From contig DASXOJ010000115.1 in assembly GCA_036494465.1 (NCBI GenBank), positions 1 through 64,000 of the forward strand: a stretch of 64,000 nt of DNA, written 5' to 3'. How positions within the stretch are numbered: position 1 is the first letter of the stretch; every line of letters starts with the position of its first letter. Positions 24,612-32,905 of the stretch are shown here, one piece after another. Both the position numbers and the translations under genes were made by a program. Below the pieces are notes generated by a model. That model worked only from the letters and a program-made list of their open reading frames with translations, was not told the origin of the DNA and ran no database searches. Source of the DNA: CAJCJE01 sp036494465 (GTDB lineage Bacteria > Actinomycetota > Actinomycetes > Mycobacteriales > Pseudonocardiaceae).

Positions 24612-27416
24612 GTGTTATCGAGACGACGAAGTCTGGTCCTGGTCGGCGCCGCCGCTGCCGCGGTCCTCGGGGTGAGCCTGAGCCTGCCGAGTGGTGCCGA
24701 ACCCGCCGCCCCCGCAGCGGCCAGCGCGGCCTGTCCCTGGGTGGACTCCACCGCGCCGGTCAGCCAACGGGTGTCCCAGGTACTCGGGCAGATGAGCGCC
24801 GACCAGAAGATCACCCTCGTGCACGGCGCGGGCGGCAGCTACGTCGGCAACACCCCGGCCATCCCGGCGTTGTGCATTCCGGCGCTGAGCCTGGAAGACG
24901 GACCGGCGGGCGTCGGCGACGGCATGAACAACGTCACCCAGCTGCCCGCCCCGGTCGCGGCCGCCGCCACCTGGGACCCCGCCGCCGAGCAGAGCTACGG
25001 CGCGGTGATCGGCGCCGAGGACGCGGGCAAGGGCGTCAACATCGACCTCGGCCCGACCGTCAACATCGTCCGCGACCCGCGCTGGGGCCGCGCGTTCGAA
25101 TCGATGTCCGAAGATCCCTACCTGGCCGGGCAACTGGGCTCCGCCGAGATCCGCGGCGTGCAGAGCCAGGGCGTGATGGCGCAGGTCAAGCACCTTGGCG
25201 TGTACAACCAGGAGACCAACCGCAACACCCCGTCGGACAACGCGATCATCGACCCCCGGACGTTGCAGGAGATCTACCTGCCGCAGTTCCAGGACTCCGT
25301 GCAACAGGGCGCCGCGTCCTCGGTGATGTGTTCCTACTCGACCATCAACGGCGCCTACGCGTGCGAGAACCCGACCGTGCTCAACAACGCGTTGAACACC
25401 GAGTTCGGCTTTCCCGGTTTCGTCACGTCCGACTGGGGCGCGACGCATTCCACGGTCGCCTCCGCCAATGCCGGGCTCGACCAGGAAATGCCGGACAGCA
25501 CCTATTTCGGCACCGCCCTGCAGAACGCGGTGAACAGCGGCCAGGTGTCCACCGCGACGCTGAACTCCATGGTCAGCCGCATCCTGACCGAGATGTTCAC
25601 CTTCGGCCTTTTCGACCGGCCGGTGAGCGGCGGGACCGGTGCGACCGTGACCAGTGCCGCGCACCAGGCAACGGCGGCGTCGGTCGAGGAAGAGGGCAGT
25701 GTGCTGTTGAAGAACAGCAACAACGTGCTGCCGCTGAACACGTCCTCGGCGAAGTCGATAGCGGTGCTCGGTGACGACGCCAGCACCGACGCGGAAACCG
25801 ACGGCGGCGGCAGCGCGGGCGTGAACTCCTCCGGCACGGTCACCCCGTTGCAGGCGATCACCTCGCGCGCCGGATCCGGTGTCTCCGTGCAGTACTCGGA
25901 GGGCGCGTCCGCGTCCGGCACCACCAGCGCACAGGTGCAGGCGGCGGTGACCCTGGCCAAGAGCTCCAGCGTCGCGGTGATCTTCGCCAACCACTCGGAA
26001 TCCGAGGGCAGCGACCTGAGCAGCATCGGCCTGCCCGGCAACTACGACACGCTGATCTCCGACGTGGCCGCGGTCAACCCGAACACGATCGTCGTGCTCA
26101 ACACCGGTTCGGCGGTGACCATGCCGTGGCTGAACTCGGTCGCGGGCGTTTTCGAGAGCTGGTACCCGGGTCAGCAGGACGGCACCGCCATGGCGGCGCT
26201 GCTGTTCGGCGACGTGAACCCGTCCGGCAAGCTGCCGGTGACCTTCCCGAAGAGCCTCTCCGACGTGCCCGCGTCGACCACCGCGCAGTGGCCCGGCCAG
26301 AACGGGCAGGTGCAGTACTCCGAAGGCGTGGACGTCGGTTACCGCTGGTACCAGGCGAAGAACATCGCGCCGCTGTTCCAGTTCGGCTTCGGGCTGTCCT
26401 ACACGAGTTTCGGTTTCTCGAACCTGCACGTGTCCGCGATGGGCGCGAACGGCACCGCGACGGTGACCGCGACCGTCACCAACACCGGCAGCAAGGCGGG
26501 CGCGGATGTCGCCCAGCTCTACGTCGGCGATCCGGCGACCACCGGTGAACCGCCGTCGCAGCTCAAGGGTTTCCAGCGGGTGAACCTGCAACCGGGCGCG
26601 AGCGGCACGGTCAGCTTCCCGGTGACGCTGCACGACCTCGCTTACTGGAACACCTCGTCGAACGGCTGGACCACGCCGACCGGCAACTACCAGATCATGG
26701 TCGGCGACTCGTCGACGCCGCAGCTGTCCGGCACCTTGTCGGTCACCTCGACCAGCGCCAACACGATCACCATGACCAACCCGGGCGGGATGAGCAGCAT
26801 CGTCGGCGCGTCCGCCCCGCTGACCGTGACCGGCCACGACTCCGGGTCCGGCCAGACGCTGACCTACTCGGCAGGCGGCCTGCCCGCCGGTCTGTCGATC
26901 AACGCGAGCAGTGGCGCGATCACCGGTTCGGCCAGCGCGGCGGGCAGCAGCACGGTGACGGTGACCGCGACCGACGGGACCGGGGCGAGCGGCAGCACCT
27001 CGTTCGTGTGGACGACCAGTAAGCAGACCACGACCGGACCGATCACCGCGGGCGTCGGCACCAACCTGTGCGTGGACATCGCGGCGGCCAACACCGCCAA
27101 CGGCACCGCGGTGCAGATCTACACCTGCAACGGAAGCGGCGCGCAATCGTGGACGGTCAACGGCAACGGCTCGCTCCAGGCGCTCGGCAAATGCCTGGAC
27201 GTGAACGCGGCAGGCACCGCGAATGGCAGCAAGGTCCAGTTGTACGACTGCAACGCGACCGGGGCCCAGGTGTGGCAGGCGCAGTCCAACGGTTCGCTGG
27301 TCAACCCGGAATCGGGCCGCTGCCTTGACGATCCGGGCGCGACCACGACGATCGGCACCCAGTTGCAGATCTATGACTGCAACGGCTCGAACGCGCAGGT
27401 CTGGCACCTGCCGTGA
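24612..27416 (+). CDS. Secreted GH3 beta-glucosidase-like enzyme with CBM13 domain
   Basis: A 934-residue protein; the GTG at 24612 has GAGGAG seven bases upstream (24599-24604) and starts a signal peptide, MLSRRRSLVLVGAAAAAVLG, with a probable cut near ASA-AC. GH3 N-terminal barrel: LSLEDGPAGVGDG, GPTVNIVRDPRWGRAFES, VKHLGVYNQE, and the nucleophile Asp274 in FVTSDWGATHS. The C-terminal GH3 sandwich and a fibronectin III-like domain (GFGLSYTSFGF, then ADVAQLYVGD) follow, then an Ig-like putative domain at about 720-800 and a ricin B-type lectin with three repeats (CLDVNAAGTANGSKVQLYDC type). It should release terminal sugars from plant polysaccharide outside the cell; exact sugar unknown. Confidence 0.92.
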   Translation: MLSRRRSLVLVGAAAAAVLGVSLSLPSGAEPAAPAAASAACPWVDSTAPVSQRVSQVLGQMSADQKITLVHGAGGSYVGNTPAIPALCIPALSLEDGPAGVGDGMNNVTQLPAPVAAAATWDPAAEQSYGAVIGAEDAGKGVNIDLGPTVNIVRDPRWGRAFESMSEDPYLAGQLGSAEIRGVQSQGVMAQVKHLGVYNQETNRNTPSDNAIIDPRTLQEIYLPQFQDSVQQGAASSVMCSYSTINGAYACENPTVLNNALNTEFGFPGFVTSDWGATHSTVASANAGLDQEMPDSTYFGTALQNAVNSGQVSTATLNSMVSRILTEMFTFGLFDRPVSGGTGATVTSAAHQATAASVEEEGSVLLKNSNNVLPLNTSSAKSIAVLGDDASTDAETDGGGSAGVNSSGTVTPLQAITSRAGSGVSVQYSEGASASGTTSAQVQAAVTLAKSSSVAVIFANHSESEGSDLSSIGLPGNYDTLISDVAAVNPNTIVVLNTGSAVTMPWLNSVAGVFESWYPGQQDGTAMAALLFGDVNPSGKLPVTFPKSLSDVPASTTAQWPGQNGQVQYSEGVDVGYRWYQAKNIAPLFQFGFGLSYTSFGFSNLHVSAMGANGTATVTATVTNTGSKAGADVAQLYVGDPATTGEPPSQLKGFQRVNLQPGASGTVSFPVTLHDLAYWNTSSNGWTTPTGNYQIMVGDSSTPQLSGTLSVTSTSANTITMTNPGGMSSIVGASAPLTVTGHDSGSGQTLTYSAGGLPAGLSINASSGAITGSASAAGSSTVTVTATDGTGASGSTSFVWTTSKQTTTGPITAGVGTNLCVDIAAANTANGTAVQIYTCNGSGAQSWTVNGNGSLQALGKCLDVNAAGTANGSKVQLYDCNATGAQVWQAQSNGSLVNPESGRCLDDPGATTTIGTQLQIYDCNGSNAQVWHLP

Positions 27417-27447
27417 CGACTCCCTGAATCCGCCCTCCCGCGGCGGC

Positions 27448-27481
27448 CGGGCCCGGCACTCAACGACGAGCGCCGGGCCCG
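27448..27481 (+). terminator. Hairpin after the GH3 gene
   Basis: CGGGCCCGGC at 27448-27457 pairs perfectly with GCCGGGCCCG at 27472-27481 around a 14-base loop, starting 31 bases past the GH3 stop. No U-run. Confidence 0.7.
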
Positions 27482-27509
27482 ATGAGTTTCGCGCCTGGAC
27501 GCGGTCTGT

Positions 27510-28190
27510 ATGGGTATGAACGGACTACCACCTGTTGTCGACAACGCGACCTGGCAGCGTGAACTCGACGAACTGCGCGCCAGGGAAAAGGCGGCGACCA
27601 GGGAACTCGACGCGATCGCCGCGGAGCGCCGCAAACTTCCCATGGTCGAACTGCCCGATTACACCCTGGAGGGCGAGGACGGCCCGGTCCGGCTGGTGGA
27701 CATCTTCGACGGCCACTCGCAGCTGATCGTCTACAACCACATGTGGTTCGCGGACGAGGACTGGCAGTGCCCCGGCTGCACCGGGTTCACCTCGCAGTTC
27801 GTCCGACTGGAGTTCCTGCACAACTACGACGCGCGCTTCGTCATCGTCACCCAGGGACCGATCGAGCAGGCGCTGGCCTACAAGAAGAAGGTCGGCAACA
27901 CGATGGACTGGTACTCGACCGCGAACAGCACCTTCGGCGCGGACGTCGATGCGCCGGCAGGCGGCGGGTTCGGGGTGAACGTGTTCCTGCGCGACGGCGA
28001 CACCGTGTACCGGACCTGGCACACCGCCGGTCGCGGCACCGAACAGCTCAGCTACTCGTTCCCGCTGATCGACCTGCTGCCCTACGGTCGTCAGGAGCAG
28101 TGGCAGGACTCGCCGGAGGGCTGGCCGAAGCGGCCGACCTACAGCGGTTGGGCGTCCTCGCAGGACATCGCGGAGCTCTACGGTCAGTAA
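27510..28190 (+). CDS. DUF899 thioredoxin-like protein
   Basis: A 226-residue protein (or 224 from the ATG at 27516). It begins with a helical segment rich in charged residues (RELDELRAREKAATRELDA), then LPDYTLEGEDGPVRLVDIFDG and QLIVYNHMWFADEDWQCPGCTGF, where WQCPGC is at the position of a thioredoxin-like active site. This is the layout of the DUF899 family, of unknown biochemical role, often next to GNAT or stress genes. A GNAT gene follows ten bases downstream, so the two probably form one operon. Confidence 0.85.
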   Translation: MGMNGLPPVVDNATWQRELDELRAREKAATRELDAIAAERRKLPMVELPDYTLEGEDGPVRLVDIFDGHSQLIVYNHMWFADEDWQCPGCTGFTSQFVRLEFLHNYDARFVIVTQGPIEQALAYKKKVGNTMDWYSTANSTFGADVDAPAGGGFGVNVFLRDGDTVYRTWHTAGRGTEQLSYSFPLIDLLPYGRQEQWQDSPEGWPKRPTYSGWASSQDIAELYGQ

Positions 28191-28200
28191 TAATGTCCGT

Positions 28201-28641
28201 ATGATCACGATCGGCAGAATCGGCGCGGCGGACCGGGCGGCCTGGGACACGTTGTTCACCGGATACAACGTGTTCTACGGCCGCACCCCGGACCAGGCAT
28301 TCCTCGACCGCGCCTTGGCGCGCTTCGAACCGGACACCGACCTGCACGCGCTCGGCGCCAAACTCGACGGTGAACTCGTTGGCATCGCACACTTCTTCAC
28401 GCATCCGAGCACAACGGGCCCGGACGTCTGCTATCTCCAGGACCTGTTCACCTCGACGGCGGCGCGCGGCAAGGGCGTCGGCCGAGCCTTGATCGAGGCG
28501 ATCGCGGACTGGGCGCGCGAACGCGGCTGCGGCCGGGTCTACTGGCTGACCCACGAGGACAACACCACCGCGCGCCGCCTCTACGACCAGGTCGCGATCA
28601 ACAAGGGGTTCATCCAGTACCAGATCCCGCTGGAGGGCTGA
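28201..28641 (+). CDS. GNAT-family N-acetyltransferase
   Basis: A 146-residue single-domain GNAT. LDGELVGIAHFFTHPS is the central strand pair, CYLQDLFTSTAARGKGVGRALIEAIADWA is motif A with the acetyl-CoA loop RGKGVG, and VYWLTHEDNTTARRLYDQVA is motif B. Acceptor unknown; the group acts on small amines, peptides or antibiotics. It follows DUF899 by ten bases. Its last codons form one arm of a 13-bp terminator hairpin with the stop codon in the loop. Confidence 0.9.
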   Translation: MITIGRIGAADRAAWDTLFTGYNVFYGRTPDQAFLDRALARFEPDTDLHALGAKLDGELVGIAHFFTHPSTTGPDVCYLQDLFTSTAARGKGVGRALIEAIADWARERGCGRVYWLTHEDNTTARRLYDQVAINKGFIQYQIPLEG

Positions 28642-28654
28642 CCCTCCAGCGGGA
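28625..28654. terminator. Bidirectional hairpin with a stop codon in the loop
   Basis: TCCCGCTGGAGGG at 28625-28637 and CCCTCCAGCGGGA at 28642-28654 form a perfect 13-bp stem with the 4-base loop CTGA, which holds the GNAT stop codon (28639-28641). It separates the GNAT gene from the convergent GH27 gene, whose stop is eight bases further on. Confidence 0.85.
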
Positions 28655-28661
28655 CCAGGAG

Positions 28662-30818
28662 CTACTGGAGGGTCAACGCGAACACGTGGATCTCCTGCGC
28701 GTTCGGCAACGTCACCGTGGCGACCGTCTTGCCGGGCGTGACCGGCACGGTGTTGTAGAAGACGTAGTAGTCGTTGCCGAAGTTGGCCGGACCGGTCGGC
28801 GTGTCCCGGTGATCGGTGGTGATCGCGGGTTCCGCGCCGTAGGCGGTCGTGCCTTCACAACACCAGTTCGGGAAACCGAGGTTCGCCGTGCTGGTGCTGC
28901 CGTCGGTGTAGGTGATCGTCACCGGCGCACTGGTCGCGCCCGCCTCGGCACCGAGGAAGGCGACCGAGTTGCCGGTGCCGGGCAGCTTGATGATCTGACC
29001 CGAGGTGATCACGTTGTCGTTGGTGCCCGAAGCCGCGCCCGGCCAGCTGAACGACGCGCCCTTGTGCGTGATCGTCCCACCTGGACTCGCGCCCGCCGTG
29101 GCCAGCGCCTGCGCGGAATAGCTGTCGCCGCCACCGTCGAAGTTGCCGGGCGTGGTGTTCGACTCGTCGGTGATGGCGACGTTGTTGAACGCCTGCGCCA
29201 GGTTGTCGTAGGGCGTGTTGGTGATCCGGGTCTGCGTCGCGCTGGATGAGCCCTTGTTCAGGAACCATCGGTAGGACGCGGTCGCGGTCAGCGTGTTGGT
29301 GGCCTGACCGGGTGGCGGCGGGGGAGCGGACACGGTGAACGTGGTGCTCGCCGAGTGTCCGGGAAGGACGGTCGGCAGCGTCTTGCTGGCCGGGCTGACC
29401 GTCCAGCCGCTCGGCGCGGCCAGACCAACGGACACGTTGCTCAGCGGCAGGATCCCGTTGTCCGCCACGGTCACCGTGGCCGGGTTGCTGCCGGTGACGC
29501 TGACCGCCACCGACGGCGCGGCGAGCGGCGAACCGAATTTGCTGATCCGGTACATGACCGAACCGTGCGGCGGCACGTTCGCCGAGATCGTGCCGTTGCT
29601 GGTGGTCTGCTGCTTGCTCACCAGGTCCTTGAGACCGTAGCTCCCGGGGCCGGTGAAGCCCGCTGTCCTGGCGGAGGTGGTGATGGTCTGCGCGGTGTCG
29701 CCCTTGTTGAACAGCACAACAGCCCGGTCACCGTTCGCCAGCGGCCGGGAGAGCACGTCGTAACCGTTGCCGGACTGGACGATCGTGGCCTGCTTGCCCA
29801 GCGGATCCTGGTCGACCGCGATGACGTCCTTGTTCTTCACCACGTTCAGCTCGGCCGGGGTCAGCTTGCTCAGCGTGGTGGACAGCAGCAGCGGCGACGC
29901 GAGCTCGGACCAGACGTCGAACTGGCTCTGTTCCTCGGTGAGGTTCAGTCCGCCGTTGCCGATCTCCAGCATGTCCGCGTCGTTCCAGTGTCCGGGACCG
30001 GCGTACGCGGCGAGCCCTGGCGTGTTGTCCTCGGTGTAGTTCTCCAGCACGCTCGCCCAGTTGTCGGCGATGTCGCTGCCGTAGCGCCACAGGTTCCCGT
30101 TCTGCGCGATCCAGCTCATGATGTTGTTGAAGTCGTCGCCGGAACAGCAGTAGTAGGCGGGCGCGGACTCGGAGAAGATCATCGGGCGCTTGGTGTTCAG
30201 CAGCGCCTGCGACGCGTCGTGGTAGACGATCTGCGCGACCTGACCGGGCGTTTTGCCCGGATACTGATCAAGTGGCTGGTAGCAGTAGTCCAGCTTGAGG
30301 TAGTCGACACCCCAGGACGCGTACTGGTCGGCGTCGGTCTGGAAGTTCCCGTAGCTACCGGCCGCGCCCTGACAGGTTTGGTAGCCCGCGTCCTCGTAGA
30401 TGCCGAACTTCAGGCCCTTGTCGTGGAGGTAGTCACCGAGCCACTTCATGCCGTTCGGGAACAGGTCGGTGTCGACCTGGAGATTTCCGTTGGCGTCGCG
30501 GTCTTTCCGCATCCAGCAGTCGTCGATGTTGACGTAGTTGTAGCCGAGCTTGTTCAGGCCCAGCTTGACCAGTTCGTCCGCGGTGTTGGTGAACAGTTGC
30601 TGGTTGATGTCGCACTCGAACCCGGCCCAGTCGTTGAAGCCCATCGGCGGGGTCTTGGCCAGGCCGTTGTAGTCGCCGACGTGTGGCGGCGGGGGAGGCA
30701 GTGGGGTGTCTGCGTTGGCGGAGCCCTGGCCGAGACCGACGAAGGTGAGGGTCGCGGCGGTCACCGAGGTCAGGGCAGCGGTCAGGGCGGTGCGTAACAA
30801 GCGTCGTTGGTGCGGCAC
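28662..30818 (-). CDS. Secreted GH27 glycosidase, probable alpha-N-acetylgalactosaminidase
   Basis: A 718-residue protein. The GTG at 30818 has AGGAG five bases upstream and gives a signal peptide ending near ANA-DT. The GH27 barrel spans about 50-330: PPMGFNDWAGFECD, YVNIDDCWM, nucleophile Asp177 in KLDYCY, acid/base Asp249 in RYGSDIADNW, and GPGHWNDADML. Substrate-pocket residues SESAPAY place Ser218 and Ala221 where human alpha-N-acetylgalactosaminidase has Ser188 and Ala191, and where alpha-galactosidase has Glu203 and Leu206. That pair makes room for the 2-acetamido group. A beta-sandwich, a NEW3-like domain (about 430-520) and a C-terminal jelly-roll follow. Beta-L-arabinopyranosidase, also GH27, remains an alternative. 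Confidence 0.85.
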   Translation of the reverse strand: MPHQRRLLRTALTAALTSVTAATLTFVGLGQGSANADTPLPPPPPHVGDYNGLAKTPPMGFNDWAGFECDINQQLFTNTADELVKLGLNKLGYNYVNIDDCWMRKDRDANGNLQVDTDLFPNGMKWLGDYLHDKGLKFGIYEDAGYQTCQGAAGSYGNFQTDADQYASWGVDYLKLDYCYQPLDQYPGKTPGQVAQIVYHDASQALLNTKRPMIFSESAPAYYCCSGDDFNNIMSWIAQNGNLWRYGSDIADNWASVLENYTEDNTPGLAAYAGPGHWNDADMLEIGNGGLNLTEEQSQFDVWSELASPLLLSTTLSKLTPAELNVVKNKDVIAVDQDPLGKQATIVQSGNGYDVLSRPLANGDRAVVLFNKGDTAQTITTSARTAGFTGPGSYGLKDLVSKQQTTSNGTISANVPPHGSVMYRISKFGSPLAAPSVAVSVTGSNPATVTVADNGILPLSNVSVGLAAPSGWTVSPASKTLPTVLPGHSASTTFTVSAPPPPPGQATNTLTATASYRWFLNKGSSSATQTRITNTPYDNLAQAFNNVAITDESNTTPGNFDGGGDSYSAQALATAGASPGGTITHKGASFSWPGAASGTNDNVITSGQIIKLPGTGNSVAFLGAEAGATSAPVTITYTDGSTSTANLGFPNWCCEGTTAYGAEPAITTDHRDTPTGPANFGNDYYVFYNTVPVTPGKTVATVTLPNAQEIHVFALTLQ

Positions 30819-30845
30819 GAGCACTCCTGATCGATAGTGCGAACG

Positions 30846-30895
30846 TATGCGCAAAACTGCGTGCTTTGAGGCAAATTAGAACGCGAATGTGCGCA
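30846..30895. promoter_or_regulatory. Candidate DeoR operator, site A (GH27 promoter)
   Basis: TATGCGCAAAACTGCGTG begins at 30846 and the match to site C continues to 30867. It lies 28 bases upstream of the GH27 start. A further half-site, TGTGCGCA, is at 30888-30895. The same motif occurs upstream of the DeoR gene (31784) and between the SIS and ABC-transporter genes (37227). Confidence 0.6.
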
Positions 30896-30959
30896 GGTCA
30901 AGTCCGACCAGCGGAAATTCAGGCGATCGGGACAACTCGCTCGTGGCAATCTCGTCGAC

Positions 30960-31781
30960 ATGGACGACTACCTCACCGTCAACCGCGAGAACTGGGACCA
31001 GCGAGCGCCCGCACATGCGGCGTCGCCCGGCTACGAGGTCGACCGATTCGTGTCCGACCCGACCTTTTTGTCAAAAGTCGTGCAATTCGACGTGCCGAGG
31101 CTCGGTGATCTCACCGGACTGCGCGGCGTGCACCTGCAATGCCACATCGGCACCGACACACTGTCACTGGCCAGGCTGGGCGCGCGAATGAGCGGACTGG
31201 ACTTCTCCGGCGCGTCGATCGAGCAGGCGCGCGCACTCGCCGAGCGCACCAGCACCCCGATCGACTACCACGTCGCGCCCGTCTACGACGCCGTCGAGGT
31301 GCTCGGCGCGGCAGCCTACGACCTGGTCTTCACCGGAATCGGCGCGTTGGGTTGGCTACCGGACATCCGTCGCTGGGCCAGCGTGGTCGGCGGCCTGCTC
31401 AAACCGGGCGGGCGGCTGTTCATCCGCGAAGGGCATCCGATGCTGTGGACGCTGGACGAGACCGTCGACCCCGCGGTTCCGCGGTACTCGTATTTCGAGC
31501 AGGAAGAACCGCTCGTCTGGAACGAGCCCGGCACCTACGTCGAGACCGCCGAGCAACTCCCGCCGAGCACGACGCACGAGTGGAACCACGGCATGGCCGA
31601 GATCATCACCGCCCTGATGGACGCCGGTCTGCGGCTGACCCAGTTCGTCGAGCACAACAGCGTCCCGTGGAACGCGATCCCCGGCCAGATGACCCAGTTC
31701 GGCGACCTCAAGGAGTGGCGCCTGACCAGCGATCCCGACCGTTTGGCGGCCAGCTACACCATCCAGGCAATCAAGTCGTGA
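30960..31781 (+). CDS. SAM-dependent methyltransferase (class I)
   Basis: A 273-residue protein starting MDDYLTVNRENWDQRAP. Motif I is the variant LRGVHLQCHIGTDTLSLARLGA, followed by MSGLDFSGASIEQA, where the Asp would hold the SAM ribose; DLVFTGIGALGWLPD and LLKPGGRLFIREGHPML are motifs IV and V. This LQCHxGTDT form is typical of a widespread actinobacterial clade of small-molecule methyltransferases. Substrate unknown. It is divergent from GH27 and may be read from the same control region; the DeoR gene follows 52 bases downstream. Confidence 0.85.
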   Translation: MDDYLTVNRENWDQRAPAHAASPGYEVDRFVSDPTFLSKVVQFDVPRLGDLTGLRGVHLQCHIGTDTLSLARLGARMSGLDFSGASIEQARALAERTSTPIDYHVAPVYDAVEVLGAAAYDLVFTGIGALGWLPDIRRWASVVGGLLKPGGRLFIREGHPMLWTLDETVDPAVPRYSYFEQEEPLVWNEPGTYVETAEQLPPSTTHEWNHGMAEIITALMDAGLRLTQFVEHNSVPWNAIPGQMTQFGDLKEWRLTSDPDRLAASYTIQAIKS

Positions 31782-31783
31782 AC

Positions 31784-31800
31784 TATGCGCAATACTTGCT
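31784..31800. promoter_or_regulatory. Candidate DeoR operator, site B (deoR-type gene promoter)
   Basis: TATGCGCAATACTTGCT matches 12 of the first 13 bases of site A. It lies 33 bases before the DeoR-family start, which suggests self-control. Confidence 0.5.
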
Positions 31801-31833
31801 CCCAACGTGCACCATGACTGAGCGGAGCAAGCA

Positions 31834-32619
31834 GTGGACCGGTATGAACGACTCAGCACCCTGCTGGAACTGCTCGGTCAGCGCGGCAAGGTCGACGTGG
31901 ACGACCTCGCGGAGGAAATGGCGGTGTCCGCCGCGACCATCCGCCGCGACCTCGATCACCTTGCCGCGCAACAACTGCTGACCAGGACCAGGGGCGGCGC
32001 GGTCGCGCACAACGTCACCTACGACCTGCCGCTGCGCTATAAGACGGTGCGCAGGGCGCCGGAGAAGGAGCGGATCGCTCGCGCGGCGGCAGGCTTGGCC
32101 GCGCGCGGCGCGGTGATCGGCCTCAACGGCGGCACCACGACCACTGAGGTCGCGCGCAGTCTGGTCGTCCGGCCGGACCTCAACGCGTCCGGCGACGAGC
32201 CGGGCCTGACCATCGTGACCAACGCGCTCAACATCGCCAACGAGCTCGTCGTCCGGCCGACGGTCAAGGTCGTGGTCACCGGCGGCGTCGCCCGGCCGCA
32301 GTCCTTCGAGCTGACCGGTCCGCTGGGCACCAGGATCCTGGACGAGATCACCCTGGACATCGTCTTCCTCGGTGCGGACGCGATCGACCCTGCGCAGGGG
32401 GCGTTCGCGCACAACGAGGGTGAGGCGAGCATCAACCGGCTGATGGCGGCCCGTGCCCGGCAGGTGGTGGTGGTCGCAGACTCGACCAAGCTCGGTCGGC
32501 ACGCTTTCGCGCAGATCTGCCCGACGACGACCATTGATGTGCTGATCACCGACTCGGACGCGCCGCAGGACATGGTGCGGATGCTGGAAAGCGAAGGCGT
32601 GACAGTGAAGACGGTCTGA
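31834..32619 (+). CDS. DeoR/GlpR-family sugar regulator (AgaR-like role inferred)
   Basis: A 261-residue repressor with a GTG start. The winged helix is at residues 4-58 (LSTLLELLGQRGKVDVDDLAEEM, then VSAATIRRDLDHLA). The C-terminal DeoR sensor has GLNGGTTTTEVAR, VVVTGGVARPQSFELTGPLG and FLGADAIDP, the family's phosphosugar-binding loops. Members sense sugar phosphates such as GalNAc-6-P, fructose-1-P or glycerol-3-P. A shared motif at the GH27, own, and SIS/ABC promoters plus the AgaS-like partner suggest an N-acetylgalactosamine or galactosamine regulator (inference). Confidence 0.88.
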   Translation: MDRYERLSTLLELLGQRGKVDVDDLAEEMAVSAATIRRDLDHLAAQQLLTRTRGGAVAHNVTYDLPLRYKTVRRAPEKERIARAAAGLAARGAVIGLNGGTTTTEVARSLVVRPDLNASGDEPGLTIVTNALNIANELVVRPTVKVVVTGGVARPQSFELTGPLGTRILDEITLDIVFLGADAIDPAQGAFAHNEGEASINRLMAARARQVVVVADSTKLGRHAFAQICPTTTIDVLITDSDAPQDMVRMLESEGVTVKTV

Positions 32620-32905
32620 CGCAGGCCCGGCTGCCGGCCTCCGGGATGAACCCGTCGGCCGGGGAGGGGGTGCAGCATGGGCCGATTACGCGATGACCGT
32701 CAGAACTCGGTCGCGCTCGCCGAACCGCTCGACACGATGTACGCCATTGCCGACTCTCCCTTGGTTGCGCCCGGCCGGTAGCGGACGTGTACCGGCTCAA
32801 CTGGGCTGGGAAGATCATGGCGCAGCTCGATTAATTTTCGTTCAATGCCGGTTCGGCCGATCGAGGGTGACGCCGTGGTGACGGCCGCGCGCTGAGATTC
32901 GAGGC

